A DNA stretch of 60,199 nucleotides from Burkholderia sp. lig30 (GCF_000687455.2 NZ_JGVW01000118.1:1-60199); one strand, 5' to 3'. Numbered from the stretch's first letter, positions 25,664 to 34,751 are shown. Program-made: numbers and translations. The notes: generated by a model not told the origin, from the sequence alone.

Positions 25664-26557
25664 ATGAAAACCCCTACCACGCCGCGCGCGCTGCCGCTGC
25701 GCGCGATGGCCTGCGCATGCGCGGCCGCCTTCTCCCTGTTCGCACCGCTCGCGGCGCGTGCGCACTCGATCGCGGGCGACCGCGTGTTCCCGTCGACGCT
25801 CGCGGTCGACGATCCCGGCGTCGGCGACGAGCTGAACCTGCTGTACGGCCACCAGCGCGTGTCGTCGGACAATGGCGACCAGAGCATCAATACCGTCGAT
25901 TTCGAGTGGGACAAGCTGATCACGTCGAGCCTCGCGCTGTCGATGGCCGGCAGCTACGTGATGCAGAACAACCCGACCACGCGCGGCTTCGACAACTTCT
26001 CGGTCGGGCTGAAGTACCGGCTGTACGTCAACGAGCGCCACGAGTTCATGACGTCGATCGGCGTCAACGCCGAACTGGGCGGCACCGGCAGCCATGCGAT
26101 CTCGAGCAGCTTCTCGACGATCTCGCCGACCCTCTATGTCGGCAAGGGCTTCGGCGATCTGCCCGACGCGCTCGCGTACCTGCGCCCGATCGCGATCACG
26201 GCGACCGCCGCGCCCGCGCTGACGACCGGCGCGGGCCAGCCCGACGCGTTCAACATGGGGTTCACGATGCAATACAGCCTGCCGTATCTGCAGCAGCATG
26301 TCCGCGACGTCGGGCTGCCGCAGCCGATCGCGAGCCTCGTGCCGGTGGTCGAGGTGCCGCTGTCGCGCAGCCAGGGCCAGACGACCGGCACGATCAATCC
26401 GGGCCTGATCTGGATGAACCGTTACGGCCAGTTCGGCATCGAGGCGCAGATTCCGATCAATCACGCCAGCGGCTCGCACACCGGCATTCTCGTGCAGGCG
26501 CACGTATTCTTCGACGATCTCGCGCCGACGACGCTCGGCCGGCCGTTATTCCATTGA
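25664..26557 (+). CDS. Predicted outer-membrane beta-barrel protein of a copper-associated cluster
   Basis: 297 residues with a signal peptide (AMACACAAAFSLFAPLAARA then HS). The mature part is rich in alternating aromatic/hydrophobic residues: SVGLKYRLYVNERHEFMTSI, GFTMQYSLPYLQQH, INPGLIWMNRYGQFGIEAQI, and it ends VQAHVFFDDL. This resembles small outer-membrane transporter-like barrels found beside DUF2946 and CopC. No named family was recognised with certainty. It is 13 bases upstream of CopC. Confidence 0.65.
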   Translation: MKTPTTPRALPLRAMACACAAAFSLFAPLAARAHSIAGDRVFPSTLAVDDPGVGDELNLLYGHQRVSSDNGDQSINTVDFEWDKLITSSLALSMAGSYVMQNNPTTRGFDNFSVGLKYRLYVNERHEFMTSIGVNAELGGTGSHAISSSFSTISPTLYVGKGFGDLPDALAYLRPIAITATAAPALTTGAGQPDAFNMGFTMQYSLPYLQQHVRDVGLPQPIASLVPVVEVPLSRSQGQTTGTINPGLIWMNRYGQFGIEAQIPINHASGSHTGILVQAHVFFDDLAPTTLGRPLFH

Positions 26558-26570
26558 TGGAGGGGGAGAG

Positions 26571-26954
26571 ATGACTCGACTGCATAGACTGATGCCGCGC
26601 GCCGCGCGGGTCGCCGCCGGGTTCGCGCTGACGCTCGCGCTGAGCGTCCCGGCGCTTGCGCACGTGTTCCCGCAGAAGCAGGAGCCGGGCGCGGGCACCA
26701 CGGTCGCCCCGCCCGCGAAGGTGCGGATCGCGTTCGACGGCAACCTCGAGCCGGCGTTCAGCTCGCTGACCGTCACCGATGCGGCCGGCAAGCCGGTCGG
26801 CGCCGCGAAGGCGGCCGTCGATCCGCAGCACCCGGACGTGATCGAGCTGGCGCTGCCGCCGCTTGCGGCCGGCAAGTACACGGTCGAGTGGGTGGCCGTT
26901 GCCGCCGATGGGCATCGCACCCACGGCGACTACACGTTTACCGTCAAGCCCTGA
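26571..26954 (+). CDS. copC: CopC-domain periplasmic copper-resistance protein
   Basis: 127 residues. The signal peptide ends ALSVPALAH, so the mature protein begins with AHVFPQKQEPGAGTTVAPPA, the CopC Cu(II)-binding N terminus (His next to the cleavage site). KVRIAFDGNLEPAFSSLTVT and GKYTVEWVAVAADGHRTHGD (with the second and third His ligands) complete the cupredoxin-like fold. It binds periplasmic copper. No copD partner follows; the next gene is convergent. Confidence 0.9.
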   Translation: MTRLHRLMPRAARVAAGFALTLALSVPALAHVFPQKQEPGAGTTVAPPAKVRIAFDGNLEPAFSSLTVTDAAGKPVGAAKAAVDPQHPDVIELALPPLAAGKYTVEWVAVAADGHRTHGDYTFTVKP

Positions 26955-27060
26955 CGGTACCGGCCGCTGAACGGCTCCGCACGCCGGGCTTCACGGCGGC
27001 GGGGTCGCGGGGATGACGGCGCGGCTTGGCGTGGCCAGGCTGCGCAATGCGCCGCCTGGC

Positions 27061-28302
27061 TCAGAACGCCCGCTTCTTGAGCGTGTAGGCATAAAGCGCA
27101 TATTGCGAATTGGTTTCGCGATCGAACCAGCCACCCTGACTGATTCCGTCATCGACGTCGCTCCAGGATTTGCCGAACTCGCTGCTGTAGAACGTGATGT
27201 CATGCGGCGCACCTGCGCGCTGGTCATCGCTCGCATAGACGAGCAGCACCCCGCGCTTCCCGATGTCCAGGCCCTCCAGCGTGTAACGCGCGTCGAACGT
27301 GTGCAGTTGCGTAACCGGCGGCATCTGGTAATTGGCCCACGTCGAAATCGCGCCGGTGCGTACGCCCTTGTCGTTCTGGTCGTTCCAGTCGCGCGGGAGG
27401 CCCAGTTGCGACAGCGCGTAGATCGAGTAGGTATAACCCGGCGGCTCGTCGGTCGAGCCCAGCTGGACGACGACCTGATCCGGCAGCACGACATCCTGCT
27501 CGAATTGCGCCGCCTCCCAGCGCAGCCGGTACACCACGCTGGACAGCTGGACCTTGCCGAGCATCGGCACGAAGTAGGCAACGCGCAGCGTGCCGTCCGG
27601 GCCGAGGTCCACCGCGTCAAACGTCTTGCGTGGCTTGCTGGCATCGGTGACCATCGGCGGCGGCGGGATTTCCTGCCACGACCGGCCGCCGTCGGCGGTG
27701 CGCCAGACGTGCGGCCCCCAGCCGATCGCGTAGCCGCGCTGCGAATCGAGAAACAGCAGATCGTTGATGTTGCGATCCTTCGGCCAATTCAGCTGTGTCC
27801 AGGTCTTGCCGCCGTCCCCCGAGCGCCAGAGCTTGGCAATATGCGGCGACAGTCCGTTCTCCGGTTCGGGGATCTTGTAGTCCATCCAGTCAGTCGCGAC
27901 GTAGATCGTGCTCCAGTCCTTCGAATACCACCATGCGGTGCCTTGGGCGGGTTGCTGGAATGAGCGGGTCATCCCCCCTTCCAGCGTGCCCCGCAGGAAA
28001 TTCACCGTATAACGGTTGAGTCTTTCGTGGGAGTTGTTCATCCACGGTTCGGTCGGCTCCGCGACAAGAGGATCTTTTAGCTCTTCTTCCGGTTTGAATG
28101 TGATTATTGGACCGGCCAGCTTGAGCGTCATGACGTCATTGCCGCGCAGAGCGAACGCGCCACCGCCATAGGGCTGATCCGCTTTCATGAATTCCGTCGA
28201 GATCGTGCTCCAGCCTGGTGTCGTCATGATCCGGTATCCATAAATCGTTACGGTGGCCAAGGTCAGCCCGGCCAGCCATGTCTTCCAGAAGGATTGACGC
28301 AT
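27061..28302 (-). CDS. Membrane-anchored BNR/Asp-box beta-propeller-like protein (copy A), candidate immunity protein
   Basis: 413 residues. One N-terminal membrane helix (FWKTWLAGLTLATVTIYGYRI), then a large extracytoplasmic domain with Asp-box/BNR repeats: LWRSGDGGKTWTQL, VWRTADGGRSWQEI and a degenerate SSEFGKSWSDV. The gene starts one base after the upstream 295-residue gene stops. An inner-membrane-anchored periplasmic binding domain directly behind a possible toxin suggests immunity. Compared with copy B, residues about 50-112 are highly diverged while the rest is almost identical, which is what a specificity face would look like. No enzymatic motif was seen. Confidence 0.6.
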   Translation of the reverse strand: MRQSFWKTWLAGLTLATVTIYGYRIMTTPGWSTISTEFMKADQPYGGGAFALRGNDVMTLKLAGPIITFKPEEELKDPLVAEPTEPWMNNSHERLNRYTVNFLRGTLEGGMTRSFQQPAQGTAWWYSKDWSTIYVATDWMDYKIPEPENGLSPHIAKLWRSGDGGKTWTQLNWPKDRNINDLLFLDSQRGYAIGWGPHVWRTADGGRSWQEIPPPPMVTDASKPRKTFDAVDLGPDGTLRVAYFVPMLGKVQLSSVVYRLRWEAAQFEQDVVLPDQVVVQLGSTDEPPGYTYSIYALSQLGLPRDWNDQNDKGVRTGAISTWANYQMPPVTQLHTFDARYTLEGLDIGKRGVLLVYASDDQRAGAPHDITFYSSEFGKSWSDVDDGISQGGWFDRETNSQYALYAYTLKKRAF

Positions 28303-28303
28303 G

Positions 28304-29191
28304 TCACTTGTTCATCAGCCGGTTCAATACCCGATTCACGAGTTCGCTCGATTCATCGCTGATTGCGCCGCCATAGTTCTTCAAGGCCCCCCACATGCTT
28401 GACCCGACCTGCTTGTAAGTGTCCACGTCCCCCCATTCCTCGGCGGCGGGGCCGCTCAGAATCAAGGCCATATCGACCGGATTCAACCAGGCCAGGCCAC
28501 CGTCCAGATAGGCAAGGGGATGCGTCCTGAACGCAAACTTCTTGAAATTCTCCTCGCTGACTTCCAACTGGTACTGCGGCATCTCCATCCTGAAGCTGCC
28601 ATTGCGGGGATTCTGGCTGGTCAGTTCGATCACGTCCCTCCGCATGTTTTGACTCAGCCCATCTTCCATATAATTTTGCAGCGCCCACCTTGCCTTCCGT
28701 AACCAAGCCCTCCCGGCCGAACTCAGGCGAGGATATAGATCTGCTCCATAGTTCGAGCAGTAGTAGTACCCATAGCTGATGTAATACGACGGCGGCTTAT
28801 GTCCACAGCCGATGTGGCGCATCATGAAATTGCTGTGGCGCGACCAGTCGGAATCCGTGCAGTTCGGCGGAATCAGCTTGTCGCGGCGCTTCAAGAGGCG
28901 TTCGATGACCTCGACGTCTTTCCAGGGATTGAAATCGCGTGCAAATACCTTTATCGCGGCAAACGCGGCCGCAGAAGAGGCATTCGAGAGCTTGATTTTT
29001 TCGACGGTCTCGGTGTAGCCGCAATTCAGCGGGCGATAGTAGTACTCGCACTGTCCGATGATCGAATCAGCCGCGGGCGGCACGTTGAGGTTGCACCGGC
29101 CCGTTTCGGCTTCGGCCCGTTGCGTGTAGCCTGCTGGCGTCATGTAGGAATGGAAGACGCCGATCACCTTCGGATTTTTGTTCTCGGCCAT
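28304..29191 (-). CDS. Candidate antibacterial toxin (copy A), unknown family
   Basis: 295 residues, no signal peptide or membrane helix. Features: IGVFHSYMTPAGYTQRAEAE at the N terminus, many Cys/Tyr/His (CEYYYRPLNCGY, NFMMRHIGCGHKPPSYYI, YGYYYCSNYG), and a helical C terminus ending LVNRVLNRLMNK. I do not recognise the fold. The pairing with a membrane-anchored periplasmic partner, and duplication with localised divergence (residues about 150-205 versus copy B), point to a polymorphic toxin or type VI effector. The ATG at 29191 is preferred over a TTG two codons upstream. It overlaps the upstream small frame closely. Confidence 0.5.
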   Translation of the reverse strand: MAENKNPKVIGVFHSYMTPAGYTQRAEAETGRCNLNVPPAADSIIGQCEYYYRPLNCGYTETVEKIKLSNASSAAAFAAIKVFARDFNPWKDVEVIERLLKRRDKLIPPNCTDSDWSRHSNFMMRHIGCGHKPPSYYISYGYYYCSNYGADLYPRLSSAGRAWLRKARWALQNYMEDGLSQNMRRDVIELTSQNPRNGSFRMEMPQYQLEVSEENFKKFAFRTHPLAYLDGGLAWLNPVDMALILSGPAAEEWGDVDTYKQVGSSMWGALKNYGGAISDESSELVNRVLNRLMNK

Positions 29192-29193
29192 TT

Positions 29194-29502
29194 TCAATCG
29201 CCCAGAAGCTTGAGCACCGCATCCTGTGGCACGTGACTGTTGGCCAGCGAAGTCTTGCTCTTTTCGCCGGTTATCCCTTCTGCGATCAGCTTTCCCTCGT
29301 CCAGAACGAACGAAAAAACGGAAACCGGCGACAGCAGCGTCGCGATTTCGAGATGGAAAGGCTGGATGACGACTGCGCTCCGGTGCTGGAGCACATCCTG
29401 AATCGTTCGCATGGCGCCGTTGTCGTTAGGTTTCCAAATCGGCACGACCGCCCGCGTTGCAACTACGGACGAGATGCCGGCAGATGCGCACGAGTTAAGC
29501 AA
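29194..29502 (-). CDS. Short conserved frame (copy A), possibly the 3' remnant of a larger gene
   Basis: 102 residues from a TTG. It includes VVATRAVVPIWKPNDNGAM and PFHLEIATLLSPVSVFSFVL. No ATG or GTG start fits, and the frame continues upstream as protein-like sequence (DLSDRHLPDDL) to a TAG, so the 5' end of a larger gene appears lost. The stop lies three bases before the candidate toxin's ATG. It is preserved almost unchanged in copy B, so it was duplicated with the rest of the module. Function unknown. Confidence 0.45.
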   Translation of the reverse strand: MLNSCASAGISSVVATRAVVPIWKPNDNGAMRTIQDVLQHRSAVVIQPFHLEIATLLSPVSVFSFVLDEGKLIAEGITGEKSKTSLANSHVPQDAVLKLLGD

Positions 29503-29752
29503 ATCATCAGGTAAATGTCGATCGGACAGGTCCTAAATTTGCAGCGGGGTATCGACAGATCACCATCCGCACATGAGCCGGGATGGGCGATTTATTCGTC
29601 GTGGCGGTGACAAACGACCACGCGCTCGCAGGTCTTCCGGAATCGCTTGGCGCTCAAGCGTGGTAACGTGAAAAGCGGCCGCCACGATGCGGATCCGAGC
29701 GGATGCCGATCCAGACGACACAAGCATGGTCGCGGTGATCAAGCTGATCCGC

Positions 29753-29950
29753 TCAGAACACGCAGGGAATGACCCGGTGCCGCACGGCCTTGCGATACGC
29801 GCGGTACGCCGCCTCCTCGGACAGGATGCGCTTCTCGCATCCAGCACGGTCACGATCAACGTGATGCGGGCGGGGTGCGTCCGCCATTGTAGGAACGCCG
29901 CATAGGCGACATAGCTAAGCGCCGAGGCGGCGAATACGCGCGGCAGCAAC
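29753..29950 (-). pseudogene. Collapsed isoprenylcysteine-methyltransferase-like membrane protein remnant
   Basis: Reading downwards from 29950, the first frame gives ELLPRVFAASALSYVAYAAF then LQWRTHPARITLIVTVL, like the N-terminal helix of ICMT-family membrane proteins. After a frame change the end reads GCEKRILSEEAAYRAYRKAV then RHRVIP, the family's C-terminal EEAAYRAY motif, followed by a stop. The middle of the gene is missing. Identification is by motif resemblance only. Confidence 0.5.
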
Positions 29951-30158
29951 TCGTCGGCGGCACGCCGCGCCGGGCAGCGCGTATTTCGGTTACAAATGGA
30001 TACCCCGCGCGCGCGATCGACGCCGCAGACTACGCGCGAGCGCCCGGACGCCGTCCGGACGAAAACAAGCGCGGCGCGTCGCCGCCCGGTGCCGCACGCT
30101 GCCGGGCAACACGCGCGCGGCGCCTCACGTCACAATCCTGCCGACACACTCGAGAGTC

Positions 30159-30614
30159 ATGAAGTTTCGAACGCTATGCTTACTGGGAATGTCGTCGACC
30201 CTGCTGGCGGCATGCGGCTGGTTCCACGACGGGCCGTCCGGGCGCGACATCGATGCCGCCGTGCGGCGGTCGCTCGATGCGGAGAATCACGGGCCGCTCA
30301 ACACGCTGCTCGGGCAGCCGATGCCGGTGTCGGCCGACGTCGCGTCGGTCACGCGCGACGGCGATTGCGTGAAGGCGGCCGAGCGGACGTATGCGTGCAA
30401 CGTGATCATCGTGCTGCGGGAAGCCGGCCAGCCGGCCGGCGGCGACACGGGTAGGCGCGTGGCGCTGTCGTTCGTGCAGGATAACGACGGCGCGTGGCAG
30501 ACGTCGAATGTTGACACGGCGCTCGCCACGTCCGCCGCGAAATCGCTGATCGACCAGATCGGCCGCGCGTTCCAGGACGGTCCGGCATCGGCCCCGGCGT
30601 CGGCGCCGCAATGA
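30159..30614 (+). CDS. Predicted lipoprotein, unknown function
   Basis: 151 residues. MKFRTLCLLGMSSTLLAACG is a lipoprotein signal with lipobox LLAAC. The mature region has paired cysteines (GDCVKAAERTYACNVIIVL) that could form a disulfide, and an Ala/Pro-rich tail. No family recognised. It stands alone between the two copies of the duplicated module. Confidence 0.75.
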   Translation: MKFRTLCLLGMSSTLLAACGWFHDGPSGRDIDAAVRRSLDAENHGPLNTLLGQPMPVSADVASVTRDGDCVKAAERTYACNVIIVLREAGQPAGGDTGRRVALSFVQDNDGAWQTSNVDTALATSAAKSLIDQIGRAFQDGPASAPASAPQ

Positions 30615-30770
30615 CGCGGCGCGCTTGACGCGCACAGGCAGGAGCAGGGGAACCGGCGACACGGGGGTTTCCGGTTGACCGCGCCCGGGTCGGCCAATCC
30701 GCATGACGATGCCGCAGCCGTCGTGGCGTGCCGCCACCGCACGCGAACGCGCTGCGTGCGGCGCCGCCGG

Positions 30771-31073
30771 TCAGTACGAACGCTCGTCGCCGCGCCGCGA
30801 GTCGTCCCGGCGATTCCCGTCGCGGCGATCCCCGTCGCGGTGGTCTCCGCCGCGGTAGTCTTCGCGGTCACGCCGGTAATCGCCGCCACGGGGCGGGTGA
30901 TCCCGTTCCCACTCGGCCCGTTGCCAATAGCGTTGACCGTCCCAGTAGCGATCGCCGTGCCATCCGACGCTCACGTCGACGCCGACCCCGGGCTGCGCCG
31001 GATACGGATAGACCGCGCATCCCGCGAGCGCGACGCTCGCCAGCAGCGGCAACAGCAACATGCGCTTGTTCAT
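30771..31073 (-). CDS. Small predicted lipoprotein with Arg/Asp-rich tail
   Basis: 100 residues from the ATG at 31073. MNKRMLLLPLLASVALAGCA is a lipoprotein signal (ALAGC). It continues VDVSVGWHGDRYWDGQRYWQ, then a strongly charged tail of RD/RR/DR repeats (residues about 60-100). Similar YxxD/W-rich small lipoproteins occur widely in Burkholderia. The charged tail is low-complexity, so its function cannot be read. The gene has an upstream frame extension without a lipoprotein signal that I reject as the start. Confidence 0.75.
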   Translation of the reverse strand: MNKRMLLLPLLASVALAGCAVYPYPAQPGVGVDVSVGWHGDRYWDGQRYWQRAEWERDHPPRGGDYRRDREDYRGGDHRDGDRRDGNRRDDSRRGDERSY

Positions 31074-31378
31074 GTGGAACTCCCTTTTTTCGTTGTGTAC
31101 GCACGCTGAATCATAGAGTCGCGGCCGGGGGCTTCTGTAAGCGATTGCAACGGGCGATGACGGCGCCGGCCCATCAGGCGCCCGCCGCACCCGCGCCACG
31201 CCGGGCTCCGGCACGGCCCGGCCGTCCGGCGGCTGTTATGGCCCGTAATATGCGAACGCGCTCCGGGTCTGCCTGCGCGCGCAGGCGCCGCGGCGGCGCA
31301 ACAGCCTGCGACGCGTTCAGCCGTGCCGATGCCATCCGCCGGGCCGGCGCCTGCCGCCCGGCACGCATGCGCACCCCG

Positions 31379-31888
31379 TCACGGAAAAGCGGGAATGGTG
31401 GGGTCGGTGCCTTCGATGTGGGACTGCGGATGGTGGAGCTTGATCAGGTCCTCGATTTCGCCGACCCGATCCTTGGGCACGTCGACCAGCATCAGCAGCT
31501 CGCCGCGTTCGACCGCGTCCTTGAAATGCTTCAGGCGCGGGCTCGGCACGCTGATCCCGATCATCGCGCCGACCCACGCGCCGAAGCTCGCGCCCGCGGC
31601 GGCGAACACCAGCACCGCGCCACCGGCGATCGTCAGCCCGACCGGCGGGAACGCGAGCGCGGCCAGTCCGGCGAGCATGCCCGTGACGCCGCCGGCCGTG
31701 CCGCCGCGCGCGAGCGCCAGCAACAGGTCGCTGCTTTGCGCGATCGACGCCTGCGGCAGATCCTGCAGCGGGACCTTGTCGTTTGCGACGACGTGGATAT
31801 GTCGCCACGCGATGCGTTTCACCAGCAACTCGTCGACGACCGCCTTTGCTACCCCCACGTCGGGCAGCAGCACATAGATGCGCCTCAT
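31379..31888 (-). CDS. DUF1269-family membrane protein
   Basis: 169 residues. MRRIYVLLPDVGVAKAVVDE and a glycine-rich double hydrophobic segment (GGTAGGVTGMLAGLAALAF, then GGAVLVFAAAGASFGAWVGA) match DUF1269, a small cytoplasmic-membrane family of unknown function. It ends in a cytoplasmic ferredoxin-like segment, LLMLVDVPKDRVGEIEDLIK. The ATG at 31888 has an AGAGAGG ribosome-binding site. No obvious partner. Confidence 0.85.
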   Translation of the reverse strand: MRRIYVLLPDVGVAKAVVDELLVKRIAWRHIHVVANDKVPLQDLPQASIAQSSDLLLALARGGTAGGVTGMLAGLAALAFPPVGLTIAGGAVLVFAAAGASFGAWVGAMIGISVPSPRLKHFKDAVERGELLMLVDVPKDRVGEIEDLIKLHHPQSHIEGTDPTIPAFP

Positions 31889-32289
31889 AACGACCTCTCT
31901 CGGCATTCGCCCCGGCCATGGGTGGAGCCGGGACACCTGATGGCGTGCCGCCCCTCGGGCGGCGCGCCGGACAGCGTTGCGATCCGGGCCTGACCGGCAG
32001 GCATCCGTGCGGACGGGCGGCCTGGAGGCGATCCGCGCCGCTCCCGCGCGACGGGTTCGCCCGCCCGGCGGAGTGCCGCCGCTGCGCCGGAACCGGTTCC
32101 GCCCGAATGCGGGCGGCTGGCGCCCGCCGACATCCGTCGGAACCGGAACGTCAACGCTCAAATTCAGCATATTGGCCAGATAAGCGGTGCGCAAGGCGAT
32201 CGCGCGCCGGATTCACGACGGCGAGGACGTGCGGTTGGCGGTGGGGTGCAGCGGTGCGGTGCCGCCTGGCGCGGCCAGGCTTCGTGGTA
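31889..32289. other. Gene-free stretch between the DUF1269 gene and copy B
   Basis: About 400 bases in which I see no convincing protein, RNA or repeat. The last 40 bases begin to resemble the region downstream of copy A (GCCTGGC-GGCCAGGC hairpin-like sequence before the BNR gene stop), so the duplication boundary lies here. Confidence 0.5.
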
Positions 32290-32300
32290 AGCCGCAGCCC

Positions 32301-33551
32301 TCAGAACGCCCGCTTCTTGAGCGTATAGGCATAAAGCGCATATTGCGTATTGGTTTCGCGATCGAACCAGCCCCCCTGACTGATCCCGTCATCGACGTCG
32401 TTCCACGATTTGCCGAAGTCGCTGCTATAGAACGTGATGTCATGCGACGCGCCTGCGCGATTGTCGTCGCTCGCATAGACGAGCAGCACCCCACGCTTCC
32501 CGATCTCCAGGCCCTCCAGCGTGTAACGCTCGTCGAACGTGTGCCGTTGCGTGACCGGCGGCGTCTGGTAATTGGCCCACGTCGAAATCGCGCCGGTGCG
32601 TACGCCCTCGTCGTTCTGGTCGTTCCAGTCGTTCCAGTCGCGCGGGAGGCCCAGTTGCGACAGCGCATAAATCGAATAGGTATAGCCGGGCGGCTCGTCG
32701 GTCGAGCCCAGCTGGACGACAACCTGATCCGGCAGCACGACATCCTGCTCGAATTGCGCCGCTTCCCAGCGCAGCCGGTACACCACGCTGGACAACTGGA
32801 TCTTGCCGAGCATCGGCACGTAGTAGGCGACGCGCAGCGTGCCGTCCGGGCCGAGGTCCACCGCGTCAAACATCTTGCGTGGCTTGCTGGCATCGGTGGC
32901 CATCGGCGGCGGCGGGATTTCCTGCCACGACCGGCCGCCGTCGGCTGTGCGCCAGACGTGCGGCCCCCAGCCGATCGCATAACCGCGCTGCGAATCGAGA
33001 AACAGCAGATCGTTGATGTTGTGATCTTCCGGCCAATTCAGCTGTGCCCAGGTCTTACCGCCGTCCCCCGAGCGCCAGAGCCTGGCAATGTGCGGCGACA
33101 GTCCGTTCTCCGGTTCGGGAATCTTATAGTCCATCCAGTCAGTGGCTACATAGATCGTGCTCCAGTCCTTCGAATACCACCATGCGGTGCCTTGGGCGGG
33201 CTGCTGGAAATAGTTGGTCATCGCACCATCAACGTCGCTTCGGAGGAAATTCGCTGTCGAACGATTGAGTAGCTCGGATGTGTCTTTCATCCAAGGTTCT
33301 ACCGGTTCTGCTACGTCGGAAACTATACGTTCGCTGCGAGGCTTGAATGTCACGACTGGATGGGCAAGTTTGAGCGTCATGACTTCATTGCCGCGCAGAA
33401 CGAACGCGCCACCGCCATAGGGCTGATCTGCCTTCATGAATTCCGTCGAGAGGGTGCTCCAGCCTGGTGTCGTCATGATTCGGTATCCATAAATCGTTAC
33501 GGCGGCCAGGGTCAGCCCGGCCAGCAATGTCTTCCAGAAGAATGGGCGCAT
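32301..33551 (-). CDS. Membrane-anchored BNR/Asp-box protein (copy B), candidate immunity protein
   Basis: 416 residues, paralogue of the 413-residue protein at 27061. Same N-terminal helix and Asp boxes. A three-residue insertion (NDW) near the C-terminal third repeats the preceding motif, and residues about 50-115 are replaced by a distinct sequence: VTFKPRSERIVSDVAEPVEP here versus ITFKPEEELKDPLVAEPTEP in copy A. Immediately follows its own candidate toxin gene. If these are immunity proteins, the patch predicts different specificities. Confidence 0.6.
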   Translation of the reverse strand: MRPFFWKTLLAGLTLAAVTIYGYRIMTTPGWSTLSTEFMKADQPYGGGAFVLRGNEVMTLKLAHPVVTFKPRSERIVSDVAEPVEPWMKDTSELLNRSTANFLRSDVDGAMTNYFQQPAQGTAWWYSKDWSTIYVATDWMDYKIPEPENGLSPHIARLWRSGDGGKTWAQLNWPEDHNINDLLFLDSQRGYAIGWGPHVWRTADGGRSWQEIPPPPMATDASKPRKMFDAVDLGPDGTLRVAYYVPMLGKIQLSSVVYRLRWEAAQFEQDVVLPDQVVVQLGSTDEPPGYTYSIYALSQLGLPRDWNDWNDQNDEGVRTGAISTWANYQTPPVTQRHTFDERYTLEGLEIGKRGVLLVYASDDNRAGASHDITFYSSDFGKSWNDVDDGISQGGWFDRETNTQYALYAYTLKKRAF

Positions 33552-33552
33552 G

Positions 33553-34440
33553 TCACTTGTTCATCAGCCGGTTCAATACCCGATTCACCAGTTCGCTCGA
33601 TTCATCGCCGATTGCGCCACCATAGTTCTTCAAGGCCCCCCACATGGTCGACCCGACCTGTTTGTAGGTGTCCACGTCCCCCCATTCCTCAGCGGCGGGG
33701 CCGCTCAGAATCAAAGCCATATCAATCGGATTCAACCAGGCCAGGCCACCGTCCAGATAGGCAAGGGGGTGTGTCTTGAACGCAAATTTCTTGAAATTCT
33801 CCTCGCTGACTTCCAGCTGGTACTGTGGCACCGTCATCTTGAAGCTGCCATTGCGGGGATTTTGGCTGGCCAGTTCGATCACACCCCTCCGCATGTTTTG
33901 TTTAATTCCAAGCTCCATGTATATTTGCAGCCACCACTTGGCGTTATCCAGCCACTCCTTTCCTTTCTCGCTCAAACGGGGCTTCAGGTTCGCACCGTAG
34001 TTCGAGCAGTAGTAATACCCATAGCTGATGTAATACGACGGCGGCTTATGTCCACAGCCGATGTGCCGCATCATGAAATTGCTGTGGCGCGACCAGTCGG
34101 AATCCGTGCAGTTCGGCGGAATCAGCTTGTCGCGGCGCTTCAAGAGGCGTTCGATGACCTCGACGTCTTTCCAGGGATTGAAATCGCGTGCAAATACCTT
34201 TATCGCGGCAAACGCGGCCGCAGAAGATGCATTCGAGAGTTTGATTTTTTCGACGGTCTCGATGTAGCCGCAATTCAGCGGGCGATAGTAGTACTCGCAC
34301 TTTCCGATGATCGAATCAGCCGCGGGCGGCACGTTGAGGTTGCACCGGCCCGTTTCGGCTTCGGCCCGTTGCGTGTAGCCTGCTGGCGTCATGTAGGAAT
34401 GGAAGACGCCGATTACTTTCGGATTATCGTTTTCAGCCAT
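33553..34440 (-). CDS. Candidate antibacterial toxin (copy B), unknown family
   Basis: 295 residues. It is nearly identical to copy A over residues 1-150 and 205-295, but diverged in between (NLKPRLSEKGKEWLDNAKWW here versus DLYPRLSSAGRAWLRKARWA in copy A). The invariant Cys/Tyr/His-rich segment just before the patch and the conserved C terminus suggest a shared catalytic or delivery core with a variable face. No family recognised. Starts at 34440; a TTG at 34446 is an alternative. Confidence 0.5.
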   Translation of the reverse strand: MAENDNPKVIGVFHSYMTPAGYTQRAEAETGRCNLNVPPAADSIIGKCEYYYRPLNCGYIETVEKIKLSNASSAAAFAAIKVFARDFNPWKDVEVIERLLKRRDKLIPPNCTDSDWSRHSNFMMRHIGCGHKPPSYYISYGYYYCSNYGANLKPRLSEKGKEWLDNAKWWLQIYMELGIKQNMRRGVIELASQNPRNGSFKMTVPQYQLEVSEENFKKFAFKTHPLAYLDGGLAWLNPIDMALILSGPAAEEWGDVDTYKQVGSTMWGALKNYGGAIGDESSELVNRVLNRLMNK

Positions 34441-34442
34441 TT

Positions 34443-34751
34443 TCAATCGCCCAGAAGCTTGAGCACCGCATCCTGGGGCACGTGACTGTTGGCCAGCGAA
34501 GTCTTGCTCTTTTCGCCGGTTATCCCTTCTGCGATCAGCTTTCCCTCGTCCAGAACGAACGAAAAAACGGAAACCGGCGACAGCAGCGTCGCGATTTCGA
34601 GATGGAAAGGCTGGGTGACGACTGCGCTCCGGTGCTGGAGCACATCCTGAATCGTTCGCATGGCGCCGTTGTCGTTAGGTTTCCAAATCGGCACGACCGC
34701 CCGCGTTGCAACTACGGACGAGATGCCGGCAGATGCGCACGAGTTAAGCAA
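34443..34751 (-). CDS. Short conserved frame (copy B), possibly a gene remnant
   Basis: 102 residues, differing from copy A by about one residue (V-T-Q instead of V-I-Q around residue 46). Same TTG start, same in-frame TAG upstream and same close coupling to the toxin ATG. Its near-identity contrasts with the diverged patches of the two downstream genes. Confidence 0.45.
   Translation of the reverse strand: MLNSCASAGISSVVATRAVVPIWKPNDNGAMRTIQDVLQHRSAVVTQPFHLEIATLLSPVSVFSFVLDEGKLIAEGITGEKSKTSLANSHVPQDAVLKLLGD

Larger units (their letters stand above)
27050..29610 (-). repeat. Copy A of a duplicated three-gene module (about 2.5 kb)
   Basis: This segment repeats at 32290-34860 in the same orientation, with the same gene order and near-identical sequence. 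Similarity runs from just after the BNR gene stop through the small TTG-start frame and another 100 bases upstream (shared ATCGACAGATCACCATCCGC and CATGAGCCGGGATGGGCGA). Two patches, 27960-28155 and about 28590-28750, are strongly diverged; everything else differs by scattered substitutions. Confidence 0.9.

Noticed and set aside
27061..33551. BNR proteins as sialidases
   Set aside because: Asp boxes are present but the sialidase Arg triad and FRIP motif are not seen; the repeats alone only indicate a propeller-like fold.
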